Positions 27,109 through 38,999 of a stretch of DNA of 64,000 nt are shown one piece after another. Each line of letters starts with the position of its first letter. The stretch's first letter is position 1. The position numbers were made by a program, and so were the translations under genes. Below the pieces are notes generated by a model, which saw only the letters and a program-made list of their open reading frames with translations, ran no database searches and was not told the origin of the DNA. Source of the stretch: an uncultured Paracoccaceae bacterium (GTDB lineage: Bacteria > Bacteroidota > Bacteroidia > Flavobacteriales > Flavobacteriaceae); assembly GCA_943788135.1 (NCBI GenBank), contig CALSPC010000003.1, positions 310,001-374,000 on the forward strand, in the 5' to 3' direction.

Positions 27109-29391
27109 ATGTCAAAATTAAGTAAACACGATTTAGAAGCTTTAGCATATCACGAAAAACCTTCGCCCGGAAAAATCCAAGTAGTACCTACCAAAAAATA
27201 TGCAACTCAAAGAGATTTAGCGTTGGCCTATTCACCAGGAGTAGCGGCGCCTTGTTTAGCCATCGAAAAGAACCCATCGGATGCTTATAAATATACATCA
27301 AAAGGAAATTTAGTTGCCGTAATCTCCAATGGAACTGCTGTTTTAGGTTTAGGGAATATTGGCGCAGAAGCGTCTAAACCCGTAATGGAAGGTAAAGGGT
27401 TACTTTTCAAAATATTTGCAGATATTGATGTATTTGATGTAGAAGTTGATACCGAAAATGTAGAAGAATTTATTCAAACGGTTAAAAATATAGCACCGAC
27501 TTTTGGTGGAATTAATTTAGAAGATATCAAAGCACCTGAGGCCTTTGAAATTGAAAAACGATTAAAAGAGGAACTCGATATTCCTGTGATGCACGACGAT
27601 CAGCACGGAACAGCAATTATTTCTGCAGCCGCTTTATTGAACGCTTTAGAAATTGCAGAAAAAAATATTCAAGACGTCACAATAGTAGTTAGTGGTGCTG
27701 GTGCAGCGGCCATATCATGTACGCGTTTATACCAATCATTTGGGGCAAAGCGCGAAAATATAGTGATGCTCGATAGTAAAGGAGTTATTAGAAAAGATCG
27801 CGACAATTTAACGTCTCAGAAAGCAGAGTTCGCGACCCATAGAAAAATAGACACATTAGAAGATGCAATGCGTTCTGCCGACGTATTTATTGGTTTGTCA
27901 ACCTCTGATATTGTGAGCCCTGAGATGCTCTTGTCAATGGCAAATAATCCAATTGTCTTCGCAATGGCGAATCCAGATCCAGAAATAAAATACAACCTCG
28001 CCGTAAAAACACGAGACGATATCATTATGGCTACGGGACGAAGTGACACTCCTAATCAAGTCAATAATGTACTTGGTTTTCCGTTTATATTTAGAGGCGC
28101 TTTAGATGTTAGAGCGACAACTATTAATGAAGAAATGAAAAAGGCAGCTGTAATTGCACTAGCTGACTTAGCAAAAGAACCCGTTCCAGAACAAGTGAAT
28201 ATTGCGTATGGCGAAACCCGCCTCACTTTTGGAAAAGACTACATCATTCCAAAACCATTTGATCCGCGCTTAATCGCAGCAATTCCGCCAGCAGTAGCCA
28301 AAGCAGCAATAGAAAGTGGTGTCGCCTTAGCTCCAATTTCTGATTGGGAGCACTACGAAGACACCCTTTTGGAACGTATGGGCTCCGATAATAAAATTGT
28401 CAGACTTTTATTTAATAGAGCTAAGCTTAATCCAAAGCGTGTTGTCTTTGCAGAAGCCGATCAGATAAGTGTACTGAAAGCTGCACAAATTGTTTTAGAA
28501 GAAGGAATTGCGACCCCTATTTTACTAGGTCGTCGCGAGGAGATCAAACGCCTGATGGAAGAACTGGAATTTGTTGAAGATGTTCAAATTATCGATCCTA
28601 AGGATGATGAAAGTAGCATTCAAAAAAATAAATATGCTGAAACCTATTGGAAGCAAGAGCAACGTAAAGGGATTACGCTTTTGGCTGCTCAAAAATTAAT
28701 GCGCGAACGGAATCACTTTGCAGCAATGATGGTAAATGAAGGCGATGCAGATGCACTTATTACAGGCTATTCGAGTAATTATGGCTCTGTTGTAAAGCCA
28801 ATGTTAAATTTGATTGGCTTGGCGCCTGGGTCAACACGTATTGCAACCACTAACGTCATGATTACACAAAGAGGCCCTATGTTTTTGAGTGATACAGCGA
28901 TCAATATTAATCCATCAGCAAATGATTTAATTAAAATTGCTCAAATGACCTCTGGAGTGGTAAAAATGTTTGGTTTAGAGCCTGTAATGGCAATGATTTC
29001 ATACTCTAATTTTGGATCTTCAAAAGACAAAACAGCGACTAAAGTAAAAGAGGCAGTATCGTATTTGCACCGAAGACATCCAGATTTATTAGTAGATGGC
29101 GAATTGCAGACCGATTTTGCTTTGAATCGTGAAATGCTTAAAGCGAATTTTCCGTTTTCTAGATTGGCAGATAAAAAAGTAAATACGCTAATTTTTCCAA
29201 ACTTAGAATCGGCTAATATTACGTATAAATTGTTAAAAGAACTCAACAAATCGGAGTCCATTGGACCAATAATGATGGGCTTACGAAAGCCCGTACATAT
29301 TTTACAATTAGGGGCTAGTGTCGATGAAATTGTGAACATGACGGCAGTTGCAGTTGTAGATGCACAACAAAAAGAAAAAGCTGTAAATTAA
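27109..29391 (+). CDS. maeB: NADP-dependent malic enzyme with C-terminal phosphate acetyltransferase-like domain
   Basis: [35 protein letters not shown]-terminal PTA-like domain ([30 protein letters not shown]). Confidence 0.95.
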   Translation: MSKLSKHDLEALAYHEKPSPGKIQVVPTKKYATQRDLALAYSPGVAAPCLAIEKNPSDAYKYTSKGNLVAVISNGTAVLGLGNIGAEASKPVMEGKGLLFKIFADIDVFDVEVDTENVEEFIQTVKNIAPTFGGINLEDIKAPEAFEIEKRLKEELDIPVMHDDQHGTAIISAAALLNALEIAEKNIQDVTIVVSGAGAAAISCTRLYQSFGAKRENIVMLDSKGVIRKDRDNLTSQKAEFATHRKIDTLEDAMRSADVFIGLSTSDIVSPEMLLSMANNPIVFAMANPDPEIKYNLAVKTRDDIIMATGRSDTPNQVNNVLGFPFIFRGALDVRATTINEEMKKAAVIALADLAKEPVPEQVNIAYGETRLTFGKDYIIPKPFDPRLIAAIPPAVAKAAIESGVALAPISDWEHYEDTLLERMGSDNKIVRLLFNRAKLNPKRVVFAEADQISVLKAAQIVLEEGIATPILLGRREEIKRLMEELEFVEDVQIIDPKDDESSIQKNKYAETYWKQEQRKGITLLAAQKLMRERNHFAAMMVNEGDADALITGYSSNYGSVVKPMLNLIGLAPGSTRIATTNVMITQRGPMFLSDTAININPSANDLIKIAQMTSGVVKMFGLEPVMAMISYSNFGSSKDKTATKVKEAVSYLHRRHPDLLVDGELQTDFALNREMLKANFPFSRLADKKVNTLIFPNLESANITYKLLKELNKSESIGPIMMGLRKPVHILQLGASVDEIVNMTAVAVVDAQQKEKAVN

Positions 29392-29469
29392 TGCTTTAAA
29401 CCACATTCTTTTTTCGGCCTAAAATATTGTATAATTTTAGTACATTTGGAATTCAAAGAAAGTGAAGCT

Positions 29470-30051
29470 ATGATTACACACATTCAAGGTAAATTAGTCG
29501 AAAAAACACCAACACATGTCATTGTAGATTGTAATGGCACAGGCTATTTTATCAATATTTCTCTTCACACCTTTTCTCAACTTACAGATCAAGAGTCGAT
29601 TAAAATCCTCACCCATCTTCAAGTAAAAGAAGATTCTCATACTTTGTACGGGTTTATGAGTTCTGCTGAAAGAGAAATTTTTAGGCTTCTAATTTCTGTT
29701 AGTGGAATTGGAGCTAATACAGCCCGAACAATGCTTTCGTCACTGACACCCATACAAATACGAGAAGGAATTGCCGTTGGAGATGCGCCCTTAATACAAT
29801 CTGTAAAAGGCATCGGTCTTAAAACAGCCCAGCGTGTCATCATAGATCTAAAAGATAAAATACTTAAAATTTACGATATTGACGAAACTTCTTTATCTCA
29901 AAACAATACAAACAAAGATGAAGCGTTATCTGCTTTAGAAGTTTTAGGTTTTATGAAAAAACAATCCGAACGCGTTGTAGATAAAATAGTAAAAGAGACC
30001 CCGGATGCTTCTGTAGAATTTATTATCAAAGAAGCATTGAAAAACCTATAA
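29470..30051 (+). CDS. ruvA: Holliday junction branch migration protein RuvA
   Basis: MITHIQGKLVEKTPTHVIVDCNGTGYFINI..., GIGLKTAQRVIIDLKDK; ATG at 29470 preferred over 29446. Confidence 0.95.
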   Translation: MITHIQGKLVEKTPTHVIVDCNGTGYFINISLHTFSQLTDQESIKILTHLQVKEDSHTLYGFMSSAEREIFRLLISVSGIGANTARTMLSSLTPIQIREGIAVGDAPLIQSVKGIGLKTAQRVIIDLKDKILKIYDIDETSLSQNNTNKDEALSALEVLGFMKKQSERVVDKIVKETPDASVEFIIKEALKNL

Positions 30052-30056
30052 TACAT

Positions 30057-33000
30057 TTGGAACTCTATAACAGCAAATCATATATTAAAAGACTCTTTTT
30101 TGCAGCTCTGTTTTTGGGTTTTAATCTTGCTCTATTTGCCCAACAACCCGCGACTGTAAGAGATTCTACCTCCACAACATTTTCATTTGGAACACTAGAC
30201 ACTCCAAACCCAGAAAGTATAGAGAGCAAGTACACCTATGACCCTTTAACCGATCGGTATTTCTATACTTCCACTATTGGAGATTTTAATATTAATTACC
30301 CCGTTATTTTATCTCCAAAAGAATTTCAAGAATTAGTCTTAAAGGAAAGCTTAAAATCCTATTACAAAGAAAAATTGGATGCTATCGATGGAAAAAAAGA
30401 AGGTTCTGAAAAAGCAAAGAAAAATCTAATTCCGGATCTTTATGTCAATTCCAAATTTTTTGAAACCATATTTGGGAGTAATGTAATCTCAGTTGTACCA
30501 CAGGGTTCTGTTGAAATCGACCTTGGAGCGATGTACACCAAACAAGAAAACCCTGCATTTTCACCAAGAAATCAGAGTAATTTTACTTTTGACTTTGACC
30601 AACGCATCAGTCTAAGTTTGACAGGTAAAGTGGGAACCCGATTAAGTGTAAATGCCAATTATGATACACAGTCAACTTTTGATTTTCAGAATTTATTTAA
30701 AATTGAATATACCCCACTTAATAATCCAGAAGAACTGCTTGGCGATAAAGGAAAAAAATTACTTGGCAAAGGAAGAGAATTGACGAATCAAGGAAGACAA
30801 CTGCTCGAAAATCCTCAAGGAGTTGCGAGTGGTCTAGCCCAGAAACAATTAAATAAACTTAATTCAGACAACGAAGATTCTATTTTACAAAACTTAGAGC
30901 TTGGTAATGTAAGCATGCCCTTAAATAGCTCTTTGATTACTGGCGCACAAAGTTTGTTTGGAGTCAAAACAGAACTACAATTTGGTAAAACAAGAGTAAC
31001 GGCAGTATTTTCTGAGCAACAGTCCGAAACCCGTTCCGTAACTGCACAAGGCGGTGGAACCTTAGAAGATTTTGAGTTTTTTGGCTTAGATTATGATGAG
31101 AATAGACACTTTTTTCTGGGACACTATTTTAGGTCAGCATATGATTCAGCCCTAGAAAACTATCCGTTTATTCAGTCACAAGTTCAAATTACTAGAATAG
31201 AAGTCTGGGTGACCAACCGCACAAATCGTACGGATAATATTAGAAACATTGTTGCATTACAAGATTTAGGAGAGTCTTCAGAGATCGGCTTAAACCCTAT
31301 TCCTCCAGGATTTGCGAATGTGGGGTCAACTGCGTATCCTGATAACAAAAACAATAATTTTGATCCTACAACTATCGGTTCGGGTTCCTTGCTAACCAGT
31401 GCTATTCGAGATATTTCTACAGTACAGTCAGGATTTTCTTCATTAAACGTCAATGAAGGCTTTGATTATGCTAAACTTGAAAATGCGCGAAAATTAACAG
31501 AAGGCAGCGAATATACAGTCGATACACAGTTAGGATATATTTCTTTAAATCAACGTCTTCAAAATGATGAAATCCTCGCCGTTGCTTACCAATATACTGT
31601 TGCAGGTGAAGTCTATCAAGTTGGAGAATTTGCAAACGATGGCGTTACTGCTACGGATTCAAGCGTCGACTCCACAACTGGGAACACTACGGTTACAAAT
31701 CAAAGCTTAGTCTTAAAAATGCTGAAAAGTGCGGTAACCAACGTCAATCTTCCAGTCTGGGATTTGATGATGAAAAATATTTATAATACAGGTGCTTATC
31801 AATTATCTCAAGAGGATTTTAAATTAAATATTTTTTACAACGAAACCTCAGCACTTAACTTTATTACGCCCGTAGGAACTACTGCGTTTCCAGCCCCTAC
31901 AGGAAACAATGATCCTATTGAAGAAACCCCTTTAATTCGATTATTTAATTTTGACCGACTAAATTTTAATAATGATCCTCAGAACAACGGAGATGGTTTT
32001 TTTGATTTTGTACCAGGAATAACAGTGCTGCCTCAAAACGGAAAAATTGTATTCACCAAAGTGGAGCCTTTTGGAAGCTATTTGTTCGAAACCCTCAGAA
32101 CAACGAGTGCTGAAAACTATGAAGGCGATGAATCCACGTATAACGAAAATCAAGAAAAATACGTTTACAGGTCACTCTACAAAAACACTAAAACAGCCGC
32201 TCTACAAGACAGTGATAAAAATAAGTTTTTAATGCGTGGGCGTTATAAATCTTCTGGAAGTTCAGGAATTCCGATCGGTGCTTTTAATGTGCCAAGAGGT
32301 TCTGTAAAAGTAACTGCCGGTGGTCGAGTCCTCGTTGAAGGCGTAGATTATACTGTTAATTATCAGATTGGAACAGTTCAAATTTTGGATCCATCGCTAC
32401 AAGCTTCAAATACTCCAATAGAAGTTTCAGTCGAAAATAATGCTGCTTTTGGGCAACAAACAAAACGCTTTACAGGGTTTAATGTAGAACATCAATTTAA
32501 TGAAAACTTTGTATTAGGTGCAACGTTCTTAAATTTAAATGAACGTCCGATTACTCAGAAAGCAAATCTTGGCACTGAATCTATCAACAACTCCATTTTT
32601 GGGTTTAATGGAAACTATTCCACCGAAGTTCCATTTTTGACGCGATTGGCCAATAAACTCCCTAATATTGATACAGATGTGGTATCCAATCTTTCGCTTC
32701 GTGGTGAGTTCGCTTATTTAAGACCCGGCGCTCCCAAGGGCACTGATTTTGATAATGAAGTCACCTCTTACGTTGATGATTTTGAAGGTACACAAAATGG
32801 AATCAGTTTATTAAGCCCGCAATCTTGGACGTTGTCAAGTCGCCCTAAAGATTTAGGGCGGACGTATGCTGAAGGGTCTGAAAACGACTTAGGGTATCAA
32901 AATGGATTCGACAGAGCACTTCTAAATTGGTACTCGGTAGATCCAATTTTTTATAGCAGCCGTCGTCCAGATGGCATCTCAGATGATGATATTTCCGATA

Positions 33001-36000
33001 ATTATTCACGACGAATTTTTATAAATGAATTGTTTCCGCAAGTCGATTTAGTTACTGGACAGTTTTCGGCGATTAACTCCTTAGATTTGGTCTATAGCCC
33101 TACTGAAAGAGGTCCCTATAATTATAAAGCTGATGCGGTTGATGGGATTTTAGAAACCCCCAAAGACAGTTGGGCAGGAATTACAAGACAACTTACCACC
33201 ACTGATTTAGAACAATCTAATGTAGAGTATATTGAGTTTTGGCTTTTAGATCCCTTCTTGAATAATCCGTCAAATACAGGTGGAAAATTAATTTTAAATT
33301 TAGGAAACATCTCAGAAGATGTGATTAAGGACGGAAAAAAACAATATGAAAATGGACTTCCTGAGGATGGTGACATCAATTTTCTACCAGCAACATCATG
33401 GGGGACTGTAACGCCTCAAAACCAATCTTTAGTTTACGCCTTTTCATCGCAAGGCGATGCGCGAAGCAACCAAGATGTTGGGCTCGACGGGTATGACGAT
33501 TCGGAAGAAAAAGCTATAACTGACCCACGATTTTCAGCGTTTACCACCCTTTCTGACCCTGCCAATGACAACTACAATTATTATCTAAATACTAAAGGAA
33601 ATATCTTTGAGCGTTATAAACGTTATAATGGTTTAGAGGGTAATTCTCCAGATACATTTTCAGAAACCAATCGTGGATCTACAACCTTACCTGATGTAGA
33701 AGATATCAATCGCGATAATACGATGAATACTATTGACAGTTATTATGAATATGAAATAGACATTACTCCCTCTGAGCTAAGCAACCCTAGTGCTTCATAT
33801 ATCGTCGATAGAAAGGCAGCGGATTCTAATATTATTTTGCCAAATGGATCTCCACTAGGACCAGGTGTCAATTGGTATCAATATCGAATACCATTATCAG
33901 AATTTTCAAGCGAAATTGGAGGTATATCCGATTTTAGGTCGATTCGTTTTGTGCGTATGTATTTAACAGAGTTTTCAGAAACCACCGTATTGCGATTTGG
34001 AACGTTGGATTTAGTACGAAGCGATTGGCGACGTTATCAGTTGTCATTAGATGACGAATCTGACGAAGCCACTCAATCCGACCCCACTGATTTTACGGTT
34101 GGTATTGTAGGCGTTCAAGAGAATGACGGCGGCTATGTGTCTCCTCCAGGCATCGTTCGTGAGCAGTTAAATAACAACAACACTATTGTGCGTCAAAACG
34201 AACAATCCTTAGTAGTTGATGTTTGTGAGTTGGAATCGAAAGATGCCAGAGGTGTTTTTAAAAATATTAATGTGGATATGCGTCAGTATAAAAAGCTGAA
34301 AATGTTTATTCATGCCGAGGACGGTGAAACCGATAGTTTCGAAGAAGGCAGCATGGTGGCCTTTGTCCGTATGGGGAATGATTTCACTCAAAATTATTAC
34401 CAAATAGAAGTGCCTTTACGCAAATCATCAGGAGCTAATAGAACAGCTCCAAATGAAGTTTGGCCAGAAGAAAACCAGTTGGATATTTCTTTAGAATTTC
34501 TCAAGAAAATAAAAGCTTTGGGGATCAGTCAAGGAACTTTAGGAGACGAAACTCCAGCCTTTTACAATATTGTTGATGGGGTCTTACAAGAAAATCCTAT
34601 TGATGAATTTGCGCCATTTTCTTTAGGTTCAAACGCTGGTCCAGTTGAACAACGGATTGCAGTAAAAGGAAATCCAAACTTTGGTGATATTCGAACCTTA
34701 ATGATAGGAATCAAGAATATCAGTGATTCGAACCAATGTGCCGAAGTTTGGTTTAATGAACTTCGACTAGCCGACATGGACAATGAAGGTGGATGGGCAG
34801 CCATTATGAGCATGGATTCTAATGTTGCCGATTTCATGAATTTGAATGCCACAGCCAAGCGTAGCACAACGGGGTTTGGAAGTCTAGAGCAAGGCCCTAA
34901 TGAGCGAAGTCGTGAAGATTTGAAACAATATGATGTGGTAACCAACATGAATCTTGGGCAGTTATTACCAAAAAAATGGGGCTTAGAAATTCCGTTTAAC
35001 TATGGACAAAGTGAAGCGCTGATCACGCCTGAATTTGATCAACAATACAAGGATCAAAAACTCCAAACGCGTTTGGATGCTGCCGCAAGTCCTGAAGAGC
35101 GTGAACGCATCAAAACCCAATCGGAAGATTACACGAAACGACAAAGCATCAATTTTATAGGCGTCAGAAAACAACGTACTGGTGATGCCAAACCTAGAAT
35201 TTATGATGTTGAAAATTTAACATTGAACTATTCTTATAATAGCGTAAAGCATCGCGATTTCGAAATTGAAAATGCGTTGGATCAAAATGTGAAAGTAGGC
35301 GCCAATTACAATTACAGTTTTAATCCTTTAAAAATTGAGCCGTTCAAGAAAAATGACTCTCTTTTCATGAATAAATATTGGAAACTTATTAAAGATTTTA
35401 ATCTAAATCTTTTGCCTTCAAGCTTAGCTGTAAAGTCAGACTTTATTAGACAATTTAACAGTCAGAAATTTAGAGATGCGGATTTAGGAGCAAGCAATAT
35501 TACCGTAGATGAATTGATCAGAAGGAACTATACTTTTGATTTTCAATACACGATTAATTATGATATTACGGATGGGCTACGCGTTAATTTCACGGCTTCC
35601 AACAACAACATTGTAAGAAATTATTTCATTAATGATGAATTAAATGGCGATCAAGATCCAAACCTCGGCGTATGGGACCGCTTTTTTGATTTTGGAGATC
35701 CCAACCGACATACCCAACAACTTGGTGTGAATTATACTCTGCCACTAAATAAATTTCCAGCATTGAGTTTCATTACGTCTAATTATTCTTACGTTGGCGA
35801 TTTTCAATGGAACAAAGGTTCAGATTTATTAGTGGATAACAATACAACGAGTTTAGGGAATTCGATATCAAATGCTAGTCAGCATAATTTGAATACGTCC
35901 TTAGATATGCGAAAATTGTATCGTTATTTAGGATTAAAAACCAACTCCAGAAGGCGTTCGTCCAAAGCTAAAAAATTCAATCTAAAAGATTTTGGACTAG

Positions 36001-37352
36001 GGGTGTTAACGGGTATTAACCGAATGCAAGTCAATTATTCAGAAAGCAATAGCTCCTTTTTACCGGGCTACCTTCCAGCGCCTGGGTTTTTAGGAACCCT
36101 TAGACCAACAGCAGGTTACACTTTTGGAAGTCAACGCGACATCAGAAGAATTGCTGCAGAAAATGGATGGCTAACGACGTATTCGCAATTTAATCAACAG
36201 TACACGGAGACCTACAACCAAGACATCGACTTTTCTATTAATATGGAGCCTATTCCAGATCTAAAAATTGATTTGAATGGTGGTAAAACATTAGCAACTA
36301 ACTTTGCAGAAAATTTTAATGCGGTAGGAGATACCTATAATTCGCTAACACGTAATACTTTTGGAAATTACAACATATCTACCATCTTAATAAAAACAGC
36401 CTTTAGTCAAAGTGATGAGCTTAAATCGGCGCCGTTTGAAGAATTTAAGAGCAACCGTTTGGTTATTGCGAATCGCTTAGCTCAAAATTTCTATGGTGGC
36501 AATGGGTTTACAACTGATGCAGAAGGCTATCCCGAAGGCTTTGGAAAAAATAGTCAAGCGGTATTATTACCTTCGTTTTTGGCCGCATATTCCGGAACAA
36601 AATCAAACAAAACAAGTTTGGATGCTATTAAAGAGATCCCACTTCCAAACTGGACCTTGAAATATACTGGATTTATGAAAAACAAATGGTTTAGAAAACG
36701 CTTTAGAAGGTTTTCTATAACCCATGGCTATAACGCTTCATACACCATCAATCAGTTTCGTACAAATTTAGATTATACTGCGGCAAATCCAAACATAGCC
36801 TACGAAGATCAAAGTGATAAAACCAAAGATCAATCCGGGAATTATAAAGCTGAAACCTTATACAGTAACATCAATTTGGTAGAACAGTTTAGCCCTTTAG
36901 TTAAGATTGATTTTGAAATGAAAAACTCGATTAAAGTTTCAGCAGAAATTAAAAAAGACCGAAGTTTATCGTTAAGTTTTGACAATAATCTTCTAACTGA
37001 AATTCATGGAGACGAATATATTTTTGGATTGGGGTATCGCATCAAAGATTTAAAAATCCGATCAAAATTAGCGGGTCCTCGAAAAATTATAAAAAGTGAT
37101 TTAAACATGAAAGCGGATATTTCTATGAGAGATAATAGAACGATTATTCGCTATTTAGACTTAGATAACAATCAAGTAAGTGCGGGTCAAACCATATGGA
37201 GTATGCGTTATGCAGCAGATTATGCGTTCAGTAAAAACCTAACCGCCATTTTCTTCTTTGACTATGCTTTTTCAGAATATGCAATCTCAACGGCATTTCC
37301 TCAAACGACAATTCGTTCAGGATTTACGTTGCGCTATAATTTCGGTAATTAA
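30057..37352 (+). CDS. sprA: Cell surface protein SprA (gliding motility / type IX secretion translocon)
   Basis: 2431-aa single ORF with signal peptide, repeated SprA-type beta-strand blocks (LSLTGKVGTRLSVNANYDTQSTFDFQNLFKIEY; YVDDFEGTQNGISLLSPQSWTLSSRP). Confidence 0.95.
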   Translation: MELYNSKSYIKRLFFAALFLGFNLALFAQQPATVRDSTSTTFSFGTLDTPNPESIESKYTYDPLTDRYFYTSTIGDFNINYPVILSPKEFQELVLKESLKSYYKEKLDAIDGKKEGSEKAKKNLIPDLYVNSKFFETIFGSNVISVVPQGSVEIDLGAMYTKQENPAFSPRNQSNFTFDFDQRISLSLTGKVGTRLSVNANYDTQSTFDFQNLFKIEYTPLNNPEELLGDKGKKLLGKGRELTNQGRQLLENPQGVASGLAQKQLNKLNSDNEDSILQNLELGNVSMPLNSSLITGAQSLFGVKTELQFGKTRVTAVFSEQQSETRSVTAQGGGTLEDFEFFGLDYDENRHFFLGHYFRSAYDSALENYPFIQSQVQITRIEVWVTNRTNRTDNIRNIVALQDLGESSEIGLNPIPPGFANVGSTAYPDNKNNNFDPTTIGSGSLLTSAIRDISTVQSGFSSLNVNEGFDYAKLENARKLTEGSEYTVDTQLGYISLNQRLQNDEILAVAYQYTVAGEVYQVGEFANDGVTATDSSVDSTTGNTTVTNQSLVLKMLKSAVTNVNLPVWDLMMKNIYNTGAYQLSQEDFKLNIFYNETSALNFITPVGTTAFPAPTGNNDPIEETPLIRLFNFDRLNFNNDPQNNGDGFFDFVPGITVLPQNGKIVFTKVEPFGSYLFETLRTTSAENYEGDESTYNENQEKYVYRSLYKNTKTAALQDSDKNKFLMRGRYKSSGSSGIPIGAFNVPRGSVKVTAGGRVLVEGVDYTVNYQIGTVQILDPSLQASNTPIEVSVENNAAFGQQTKRFTGFNVEHQFNENFVLGATFLNLNERPITQKANLGTESINNSIFGFNGNYSTEVPFLTRLANKLPNIDTDVVSNLSLRGEFAYLRPGAPKGTDFDNEVTSYVDDFEGTQNGISLLSPQSWTLSSRPKDLGRTYAEGSENDLGYQNGFDRALLNWYSVDPIFYSSRRPDGISDDDISDNYSRRIFINELFPQVDLVTGQFSAINSLDLVYSPTERGPYNYKADAVDGILETPKDSWAGITRQLTTTDLEQSNVEYIEFWLLDPFLNNPSNTGGKLILNLGNISEDVIKDGKKQYENGLPEDGDINFLPATSWGTVTPQNQSLVYAFSSQGDARSNQDVGLDGYDDSEEKAITDPRFSAFTTLSDPANDNYNYYLNTKGNIFERYKRYNGLEGNSPDTFSETNRGSTTLPDVEDINRDNTMNTIDSYYEYEIDITPSELSNPSASYIVDRKAADSNIILPNGSPLGPGVNWYQYRIPLSEFSSEIGGISDFRSIRFVRMYLTEFSETTVLRFGTLDLVRSDWRRYQLSLDDESDEATQSDPTDFTVGIVGVQENDGGYVSPPGIVREQLNNNNTIVRQNEQSLVVDVCELESKDARGVFKNINVDMRQYKKLKMFIHAEDGETDSFEEGSMVAFVRMGNDFTQNYYQIEVPLRKSSGANRTAPNEVWPEENQLDISLEFLKKIKALGISQGTLGDETPAFYNIVDGVLQENPIDEFAPFSLGSNAGPVEQRIAVKGNPNFGDIRTLMIGIKNISDSNQCAEVWFNELRLADMDNEGGWAAIMSMDSNVADFMNLNATAKRSTTGFGSLEQGPNERSREDLKQYDVVTNMNLGQLLPKKWGLEIPFNYGQSEALITPEFDQQYKDQKLQTRLDAAASPEERERIKTQSEDYTKRQSINFIGVRKQRTGDAKPRIYDVENLTLNYSYNSVKHRDFEIENALDQNVKVGANYNYSFNPLKIEPFKKNDSLFMNKYWKLIKDFNLNLLPSSLAVKSDFIRQFNSQKFRDADLGASNITVDELIRRNYTFDFQYTINYDITDGLRVNFTASNNNIVRNYFINDELNGDQDPNLGVWDRFFDFGDPNRHTQQLGVNYTLPLNKFPALSFITSNYSYVGDFQWNKGSDLLVDNNTTSLGNSISNASQHNLNTSLDMRKLYRYLGLKTNSRRRSSKAKKFNLKDFGLGVLTGINRMQVNYSESNSSFLPGYLPAPGFLGTLRPTAGYTFGSQRDIRRIAAENGWLTTYSQFNQQYTETYNQDIDFSINMEPIPDLKIDLNGGKTLATNFAENFNAVGDTYNSLTRNTFGNYNISTILIKTAFSQSDELKSAPFEEFKSNRLVIANRLAQNFYGGNGFTTDAEGYPEGFGKNSQAVLLPSFLAAYSGTKSNKTSLDAIKEIPLPNWTLKYTGFMKNKWFRKRFRRFSITHGYNASYTINQFRTNLDYTAANPNIAYEDQSDKTKDQSGNYKAETLYSNINLVEQFSPLVKIDFEMKNSIKVSAEIKKDRSLSLSFDNNLLTEIHGDEYIFGLGYRIKDLKIRSKLAGPRKIIKSDLNMKADISMRDNRTIIRYLDLDNNQVSAGQTIWSMRYAADYAFSKNLTAIFFFDYAFSEYAISTAFPQTTIRSGFTLRYNFGN

Positions 37353-37379
37353 AATCCACTACACTAATATTAGATACTT

Positions 37380-37760
37380 ATGAATGTTCCTTCAGAATTA
37401 AAATACACAAAAGACCACGAATGGGTCAACATAGACGGTGCTATTGTAACCGTAGGAATCACTGATTTTGCGCAAAGCGAATTAGGAGATATTGTTTATG
37501 TTGAAGTAGATACTCTAGATGAAACCTTAGAAGCTGACGCCGTTTTTGGAACGGTAGAAGCGGTAAAAACAGTTTCAGATTTGTTTTTGCCCGTAACCGG
37601 TGAAATTATAGCGTTTAATGAGGCTTTAGAAGACGAGCCAGAAAAAGTAAATGAAGACCCTTATGGCGCTGGATGGATGATTAAAATTAAAGTTGCAGAC
37701 ACCGCAGATTTAGAAGCACTGCTAAGTGCAGAAGAGTATAAAGCCATCATTGGTGCTTAA
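37380..37760 (+). CDS. gcvH: Glycine cleavage system H protein
   Basis: LKYTKDHEWVNIDGAIVTVGITDFAQSELGDIVYVE, FGTVEAVKTVSDLFLPVTGEI. Confidence 0.97.
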   Translation: MNVPSELKYTKDHEWVNIDGAIVTVGITDFAQSELGDIVYVEVDTLDETLEADAVFGTVEAVKTVSDLFLPVTGEIIAFNEALEDEPEKVNEDPYGAGWMIKIKVADTADLEALLSAEEYKAIIGA

Positions 37761-38124
37761 AGCAATTCTGATACATAGTACCACTATAATTTATACCATC
37801 TCAATTGGTGTCTTGAGTTTAATTCGCCTTACAAATGTGCCGAAACTTAACACTGGATTTGATGATAAAATCGCCCATTTTTTAATGTATGCGCTGCTTG
37901 GTTTTTTGTGGTTTATCAGTTTAGAAACGTTAAAAAAAAAGTCAAGTTTAGGTATCGCTGTAATATTGGCTATCGGATTTGGCACGGTAATTGAAATTTT
38001 GCAAAGCCTAGTTTCTAGCTATAGAACAACAGAGATTTTAGACATTGTCGCAAATTGCTTAGGAGTCATCACAATGGCTTTTATTGTTCACATCAAAAAA
38101 GAAGATATAGTTAAAAAACTATAA
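37752..38124 (+). CDS. VanZ-like family protein (GTG start overlapping gcvH likely; ORF track gives 37726)
   Basis: DDKIAHFLMYALLGFLWF...GFGTVIEILQSLVSSYRTTEILDIVANCLGV. Confidence 0.85.
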
Positions 38125-38183
38125 ACATTTGTATATGTATTAAATTTTTAAGTAATTTAACCCTCGGAAAAATAACACCAAAA

Positions 38184-38900
38184 ATGGAATCAAAGAAAAA
38201 CTCAAAAGCAGACGTCAGTAGAAATGGATCTATCTATTTTGCAGTCGGTTTAGCACTCATGTTGTTTTTAACATACAGCACCATTAACTATAAGACTTAT
38301 GACAAGTCATTAATTGATATCGGAAAGCTAGATCTGGATTCAGAACTTGACGAAGAAATTCCATTAATAGATCAATTAAAGCCACCACCACCACCGCCAC
38401 CGCCACCAGCTGCACCGGAGGTTATCGAGATTGTGGAAGATGAAGAAGAGATTGAAGAAACGGTGATTGAATCTACTGAAACTGATCAGGATGAGGAAAT
38501 TGAAGTTGAAGATATTGAAGTTGAAGAGGTCTATGAAGACGTTGAAGTCCCATTTTCCGTAATTGAAAATGTACCAGAATATCCTGGTTGTGAAAAAGGG
38601 TCTAATGCTGACAAAAGAAAATGTATGTCTGCTAAGATTGCCAAATTTGTACAGCGTAAGTTCAATACAGATTTAGCAGGGGACTTAGGGCTCTCAGGAA
38701 GACAACGTATTAGTGTAATTTTTAAAATTAATAAATCAGGAGATGTTGTTGGTGTACGTTCAAGAGCACCACACCCACGCTTAGAAAAAGAAGCCGCACG
38801 TGTGATTAACTTATTGCCAAAAATGAAACCTGGACGTCAGCGTGGAAAAGCGGTGGTTGTGCCTTACTCATTACCAATTACATTTCAAGTCCAAGATTAA
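38184..38900 (+). CDS. Energy transducer TonB, paralog 1
   Basis: Single TM, Pro-rich PPPPPPPPP, acidic linker, C-terminal TonB domain (VIFKINKSGDVVGVRSRAPHPRLEKEAARVINLLPKMKPG). Confidence 0.92.
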   Translation: MESKKNSKADVSRNGSIYFAVGLALMLFLTYSTINYKTYDKSLIDIGKLDLDSELDEEIPLIDQLKPPPPPPPPPAAPEVIEIVEDEEEIEETVIESTETDQDEEIEVEDIEVEEVYEDVEVPFSVIENVPEYPGCEKGSNADKRKCMSAKIAKFVQRKFNTDLAGDLGLSGRQRISVIFKINKSGDVVGVRSRAPHPRLEKEAARVINLLPKMKPGRQRGKAVVVPYSLPITFQVQD

Positions 38901-38925
38901 GGTCTTTTAACGTTCTATAATTTAT

Positions 38926-38950
38926 AAATCCCGCCTCGGCGGGATTTTTT
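38926..38950 (+). terminator. Rho-independent terminator after tonB paralog 1
   Basis: AAATCCCGC-CTCG-GCGGGATTT plus T-run. Confidence 0.88.
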
Positions 38951-38999
38951 GGTATGTTTATTGTTGTATTAAGACCATAACCCCCTTAAATACAATGTA

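Noticed and set aside
28941-29339. 132-aa minus ORF inside maeB
   Set aside because: Opposite a clear PTA-like domain; no coding evidence.
34562-34948. 128-aa minus ORF and other minus ORFs inside sprA
   Set aside because: Antisense to the long sprA frame; shadow ORFs from codon bias.
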